From assembly GCF_004843725.1 (NCBI RefSeq), contig NZ_CP039451.1, positions 1,982,501 through 2,046,500 of the forward strand: DNA of 64,000 nt, read 5' to 3'. Below, in pieces: positions 60,453 through 64,000 of this stretch. The translations under genes were made by a program, and so were the position numbers. The DNA comes from Psychroserpens sp. NJDZ02. GTDB lineage: Bacteria > Bacteroidota > Bacteroidia > Flavobacteriales > Flavobacteriaceae. The notes beneath the pieces are model-generated. The model had not been told where the DNA came from, did not search any database, and saw only the letters and a program-made list of their open reading frames with translations. Numbering within the stretch: the stretch's first letter is position 1; the number at the start of each line of letters is the position of its first letter.

Positions 60453-61649
60453 ATGAAACTAGCCATTGTAACCGCATATCCTCCAAGTAAAGTAACCTTA
60501 AATGAGTATGCTTATCACTTAGTAAAACATTTTAGACAAAAAGAAAATGTTACTGAAATAGTTTTACTAACAGACAAAACAGAGGGGGCTAAAGATATTG
60601 CGTTTACAGAAAAGGGCTGTAAAATTACAGTAAAAGAATGTTGGGCATTTAATAGCTACACAAATATTATAAACGTGACTAAAGCGATTAATAGTACAAA
60701 ACCAGATGCTGTATTATTCAATTTACAATTTATGAAGTTTGGAGACAAAAAAATTGCAGCAGCTTTAGGGTTAATGTTACCACTGGTTTGTAAGTTGAAA
60801 AAGATACCTAATATCGTGTTATTGCATAATATATTGGAAGAAGTCGATTTAGGATCAGCAGGATTTACATCTAGTAAAATCATGCAAAAAGTCTATGGTT
60901 TTATAGGGACTAGTTTAACGCGATTAATTTTACAAGCAGATACAGTTGCAGTAACCATGCAAAAGTATGTTGCTATTTTGGAGAAAAAATATAAAGTAGA
61001 TAATGTGATGTTAATTCCGCATGGCACATTTGAAATTTCTGAAGAAAAACCAGGATATAACTTGCCTGAAGGGCCTTTACAAGTGATGACTTTTGGTAAG
61101 TTTGGAACGTATAAAAAAGTAGAATCTATGATTGAAGCGGTTGAGAAAGTAAGAGCATCCACAGGGCTAGACCTTGAAGTTGTTATTGCAGGAACGGACA
61201 ATCCCAATGTGCCTGGCTATTTAGCAAAAGTACAAGACGACTATAAGCATGTTTCGCAAGTACGTTTTACGGGTTATGTAGAAGAGTATGAGGTGCCAAC
61301 CTTGTTTCAGGAAAGTGCAGTAGTTGTATTTCCATATACTTCTACAACAGGAAGCTCAGGTGTATTGCACCAGGCAGGAAGTTATGGAAAAGCAGTGGTT
61401 ATGCCCGATTTAGGAGACCTTGCTTTATTAGTAAAAGATGAAGGGTATCAAGGTGATTTTTTTGAACCAACATCTGTGGAGAGTTTAGCGACAGCAATTG
61501 AAGCTATCGTTACCAATGATACACACAGAATAGCTTTAGGGAAAGCAAATTATGAAGCAGCAACTGCTTACCCAATGGAAAAGATTGCGGATATGTATTT
61601 GAATCAATTTAATGCAATCATCAAAAAAAAACGAAAAAATAATAGCTAA
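60453..61649 (+). CDS. GT4-family (group 1) glycosyltransferase
   Basis: This 398-residue GT-B enzyme starts MKLAIVTAYPPSKVTLNEYA (donor/acceptor loop) and has MLIPHGTFE, QVMTFGKFGTYKKVESMIEAVEKV, and the sugar-nucleotide motif LFQESAVVVFPYTSTTGSSGVLHQAGSYGKAVV with the EX7E-like region altered (Gln/His positions). It adds sugars to a growing lipid-linked chain. It has its own phased-site promoter, next to the flippase. Confidence 0.88.
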   Translation: MKLAIVTAYPPSKVTLNEYAYHLVKHFRQKENVTEIVLLTDKTEGAKDIAFTEKGCKITVKECWAFNSYTNIINVTKAINSTKPDAVLFNLQFMKFGDKKIAAALGLMLPLVCKLKKIPNIVLLHNILEEVDLGSAGFTSSKIMQKVYGFIGTSLTRLILQADTVAVTMQKYVAILEKKYKVDNVMLIPHGTFEISEEKPGYNLPEGPLQVMTFGKFGTYKKVESMIEAVEKVRASTGLDLEVVIAGTDNPNVPGYLAKVQDDYKHVSQVRFTGYVEEYEVPTLFQESAVVVFPYTSTTGSSGVLHQAGSYGKAVVMPDLGDLALLVKDEGYQGDFFEPTSVESLATAIEAIVTNDTHRIALGKANYEAATAYPMEKIADMYLNQFNAIIKKKRKNNS

Positions 61650-61705
61650 TAGCACTATTAGAAAAGCTATTGTGATAGAACCTACTACTATCGAATAAAA
61701 TAATA

Positions 61706-61940
61706 AATGAAGCCTTTTTTGCCCCAAGCATTAATACGCTTACTATATGTCATTCAGACGCTACTGAAACTAAAAAGTATATTTTAATTTCTGGTATTTA
61801 GCATTGCTAATGATGGAGGATTCTGTTTAAACTTTAACGCCTACTTTAAGTTAAGACTCTTTTAAATTGCTCTGAATGACAGCGCGTCAAGCCCAATACA
61901 TTAATTCGTAATGTATTTAAATGACGCCTTTTTTGCCCCG
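61706..61940. repeat. Inverted-repeat element flanked by a duplicated gene 3' tail
   Basis: A perfect 11-bp inverted repeat TGTCATTCAGA ... TCTGAATGACA bounds a 134-bp segment (61748-61881). On its left, 61707-61724 reads ATGAAGCCTTTTTTGCCCC; the same sequence with one change is the 3' end of the hydrolase gene at 61921-61939 (offset 214 bp). No transposase is present, so it resembles a miniature element or REP-type repeat. Confidence 0.7.
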
Positions 61941-63415
61941 TTTTTGTCAATAAACCCAAAATGTTTTTGGGTATTACGACGCCAAGGTCGACTACCTACA
62001 ACTGCCTTAGGCACATCAACAAAATCGTATAGTGTCCAAGACATGAATTGCAGATTATTAGACGCGATGATCTCTTGGATTTTTTTGTGATAATTAGCTT
62101 GATCTTCTTCAGAGCTACCAAAAGGTTTCCAGAACCCAGAATAAGAGGAGATTCCAAATTCTTGTAACACTAGTTTTTTATTCGGAATGTCTTTACGCAT
62201 GGTTTTTATAGCGGTGTCTAAAGCGCTTAAATCTTCATAGTAATGAAACGATACAAAATCAACTTTATCTTTTAAAATAGTTGCACTTTGTGTATTTGAC
62301 CATCCAATAGTTACTGGGTGAATCGAGTCAACAGATTTTACTGCATCTATCATATTGTCTAACCAAGAGACTACTAAGTCTTCTCCTCTAGAATCAAAAT
62401 CTAAGTTGGGTTCGTTTTTAATATCCCAAGCTATAATAGCGTTGTGATCTTTAAAAGTAGAGACTATTTTTTTTGCGTGATGTTGGTTTAATGTCCAATT
62501 CATCACTGAGTAATCGCCATAAAAATCAAATAATGTTAAGACCACTTTTAGGTTGTTCTCTTCTGCAGCATCTAAGGTTTGTTTTAGTTTTTCCAACTTT
62601 AACGGGTTGACTTCTGCTTTGCCAAAATCATCATATTGCACAAATAATCGTACAGAATTTAATCCAGCAGCTTTTATTATTTTAAAGTCATTACTGATTG
62701 TGTCTTTAGAAAAAGCATCTCCAAACATGTCCCAAGGCGTTGCTTTTGGATAGTAGTTAATACCTTTAAGTGTTAAGCTATCCGTATTGATTTTGTTTGC
62801 TTCAACTACAAAAGGGGTACTCATTTCTTTTACTAGATGTCTAATACGCCAAAAACCATCTTCTAATAAAAACACCATTTTATAGGTAGAAGTTTCTGTG
62901 GTTTCTAAAACTAATGCTTCATTTTTAAAAACACGTTTATATTCGACAACATCACGATCTGTAATCACTGCTAATTGTCCATCTTCACTAAAAAACTCTA
63001 AAGTAGGTTTATGGTTTAGCGTTGTCGCTTCAAGACTAATGGTGTCTGCTTTATTTAAAGCTATAAAATCAATGATATTTTTTCTAGCACTGTCTGTATA
63101 GTAATCTTTAATACCCGCAGTTTTATTAGTTCTGTAAGCGACTTGTTTCACGTACCAAGCATCTAGATAATCATTTTGTAGAGCATTAAGTGTTTGATTA
63201 TCCATTGCTCTTCCTTCATTTTGTAAAGGTTCCCAAGTTACTTTAGGGATGTATTGTTCTACTTTCCTAATTTCTGTATGTAGCATTTTACTTCGATCTG
63301 CTCCCGTATTTAGATAACTAAACAACGCACTAATACCAGAAATAATTAAGGCTACAATCATAATATATGAGATGATTAATATGGTACGTAGTATGTTTTT
63401 ATTAAGACCTACCAT
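61901..63415 (-). CDS. Membrane-anchored glycoside hydrolase (cellulase-like TIM barrel)
   Basis: This 504-residue protein has one N-terminal membrane span (about 9-31), a middle domain (about 50-205), and a TIM-barrel hydrolase (about 215-504) with GINYYPKATPWDMF, GLNSVRLFVQYDDFG, acid/base E335 in IAWDIKNEPNLDF and nucleophile-like E419 in LVLQEFGISS. It should cleave or remodel a beta-linked polysaccharide in the periplasm. Position beside flippase and glycosyltransferase genes fits a role in a polysaccharide pathway. It overlaps the upstream gene by 7 bp. Confidence 0.83.
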   Translation of the reverse strand: MVGLNKNILRTILIISYIMIVALIISGISALFSYLNTGADRSKMLHTEIRKVEQYIPKVTWEPLQNEGRAMDNQTLNALQNDYLDAWYVKQVAYRTNKTAGIKDYYTDSARKNIIDFIALNKADTISLEATTLNHKPTLEFFSEDGQLAVITDRDVVEYKRVFKNEALVLETTETSTYKMVFLLEDGFWRIRHLVKEMSTPFVVEANKINTDSLTLKGINYYPKATPWDMFGDAFSKDTISNDFKIIKAAGLNSVRLFVQYDDFGKAEVNPLKLEKLKQTLDAAEENNLKVVLTLFDFYGDYSVMNWTLNQHHAKKIVSTFKDHNAIIAWDIKNEPNLDFDSRGEDLVVSWLDNMIDAVKSVDSIHPVTIGWSNTQSATILKDKVDFVSFHYYEDLSALDTAIKTMRKDIPNKKLVLQEFGISSYSGFWKPFGSSEEDQANYHKKIQEIIASNNLQFMSWTLYDFVDVPKAVVGSRPWRRNTQKHFGFIDKNGAKKASFKYITN

Positions 63416-64000
63416 AGTTTAATTGTGTTGAATTCTTTTGATTTTCCAGCGGTTTTAATGCGAAAATTATAATGACCAGTAGCATAAATAGCTGGCTTTA
63501 AGTTGAAATTGACGTACCCATTAAATGATGTTTTTATAATAGTGTCTAAAAGCGAACCGTCTTTATAAATCTGAAGACTAACCTGTAAGCCATCGGGAAT
63601 CATTTGTTTCATAAAACTTTGTAAAGGGCCGACAGTTATTGTTCTGTTTTTATTAGTAAAAGCAACCTCGAAGTCTTCAATAACTTGTTTGTATTTAAGT
63701 GATATGGTATTGCTATCTGACATGCCGTCAACATAAGCTTTAATATTCCAACGGTCACCATAATCAGGATGTATCATCTTAGCTTGTGCAACGCCTTCAA
63801 TAGTTGTTCCTGTCGTTTTTAAAATATTTCCTTTGTCATTCGTGATAAAAAAGGTGACAAATGTACCATCACTAACCACATTGTTTTGCTTGTCTTTTAA
63901 TACTGAAGTAGAAAATGTGGTCACTTGGTTTCCATCGGCGTAATCATGAGGCCGTACAGCTGAAATTTTAAAATCTGTAGGTATGGCAGCCGTCACGTTT
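63409..64000 (-). CDS. Ig-like-domain periplasmic protein, partial (start outside window)
   Basis: The reading frame continues past the right edge, so the protein is truncated. The visible 197 residues look like two beta-sandwich domains (about 1-105 with VTTFSTSVLKDKQNNVVSDGTFVTFFITND, and 106-197 with VSLQIYKDGSLLDTIIKTSFNGYVNFNLKP). A GTG at 63994-63996 is an in-frame possible start, but without an RBS in view I treat it as internal. The gene overlaps the hydrolase start by 7 bp, so they are co-translated. Confidence 0.7.
   Translation of the reverse strand, partial: NVTAAIPTDFKISAVRPHDYADGNQVTTFSTSVLKDKQNNVVSDGTFVTFFITNDKGNILKTTGTTIEGVAQAKMIHPDYGDRWNIKAYVDGMSDSNTISLKYKQVIEDFEVAFTNKNRTITVGPLQSFMKQMIPDGLQVSLQIYKDGSLLDTIIKTSFNGYVNFNLKPAIYATGHYNFRIKTAGKSKEFNTIKLW

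Overview
The window is chromosomal DNA from a member of the Flavobacteriaceae (Bacteroidota), probably marine. The evidence is low GC content, Por-type (type IX secretion, T9SS) C-terminal sorting domains, promoters with the Bacteroidota -7 box TAnnTTTG, an exonuclease-DnaE fusion, and several families of flavobacterial intergenic palindromes. It holds about 62 protein genes (two cut by the window edges), one tRNA-Asp, many intrinsic terminators and several repeat-rich spacers. I see no CRISPR array, prophage, IS transposase or rRNA.

Layout. 1-8 kb: end of tyrS, a LuxE-like gene, a T9SS protein, a PhoB/PhoR-like pair, a MurG-like glycosyltransferase, trmB, a LysE-family exporter and an alkyltransferase-like protein. 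7.6-11 kb: Fe-S and redox genes (Mrp carrier, NifU-C scaffold, ferredoxin-NADP reductase, 2Fe-2S ferredoxin). 11-16.7 kb: repeat-rich spacers around a metallophosphoesterase, an acyl-CoA dehydrogenase, a TrmN6-like methylase, rimM and rpsP. 16.8-25 kb: housekeeping genes (dnaE, trxA, a clpP paralogue, DUF58, tRNA-Asp). 25.4-28.5 kb: a small exported peptide and a TPR histidine kinase/response regulator pair. 29-33.5 kb: a BlaI/M56 module with TPR, PDZ and TonB-C-like companions. 33.5-41 kb: envelope genes, ruvC, hemW, a cyclase, DUF4230 and MmcQ/YjbR.

The most interesting part is 41.2-61.6 kb. A seven-gene operon (41687-47470) encodes a receiver protein, an H-NOX heme-NO sensor, a double-PAS histidine kinase, a FIST protein (the family that includes the NosP nitric-oxide sensors), a second histidine kinase, an Hpt phosphotransfer protein and a LytTR-type DNA-binding response regulator. 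It reads as a complete two-sensor gas-signalling phosphorelay.

Upstream of six transcription units in the same stretch I find the same promoter layout: copies of a roughly 10-bp site (best form ATTCGTCGAC) spaced 21-22 bp apart, at about -80, -59 and -38 from a TAnnTTTG-like -7 box, with no -33 TTTG at the usual spacing. The units are a small hypothetical gene (41275), the operon itself (41687), a CAP-domain lipoprotein (47702), a large T9SS-secreted protein (48324), a STAS protein followed by a flippase (58442/58747) and a glycosyltransferase (60453). Direct repeats two helical turns apart are typical of LytTR regulators, so I infer that the operon's LytTR protein controls itself and a surface/exopolysaccharide output. 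This is a hypothesis from sequence only.

The second theme is repeats. There are three 203-bp tandem units plus an inverted copy, with a covarying hairpin. Three minus-strand genes (trmN6-like, rimM, a glycoside hydrolase) each have a decayed copy of their own 3' end just downstream, associated with palindromic repeats. A repeat-like segment also appears inside hemW in frame.
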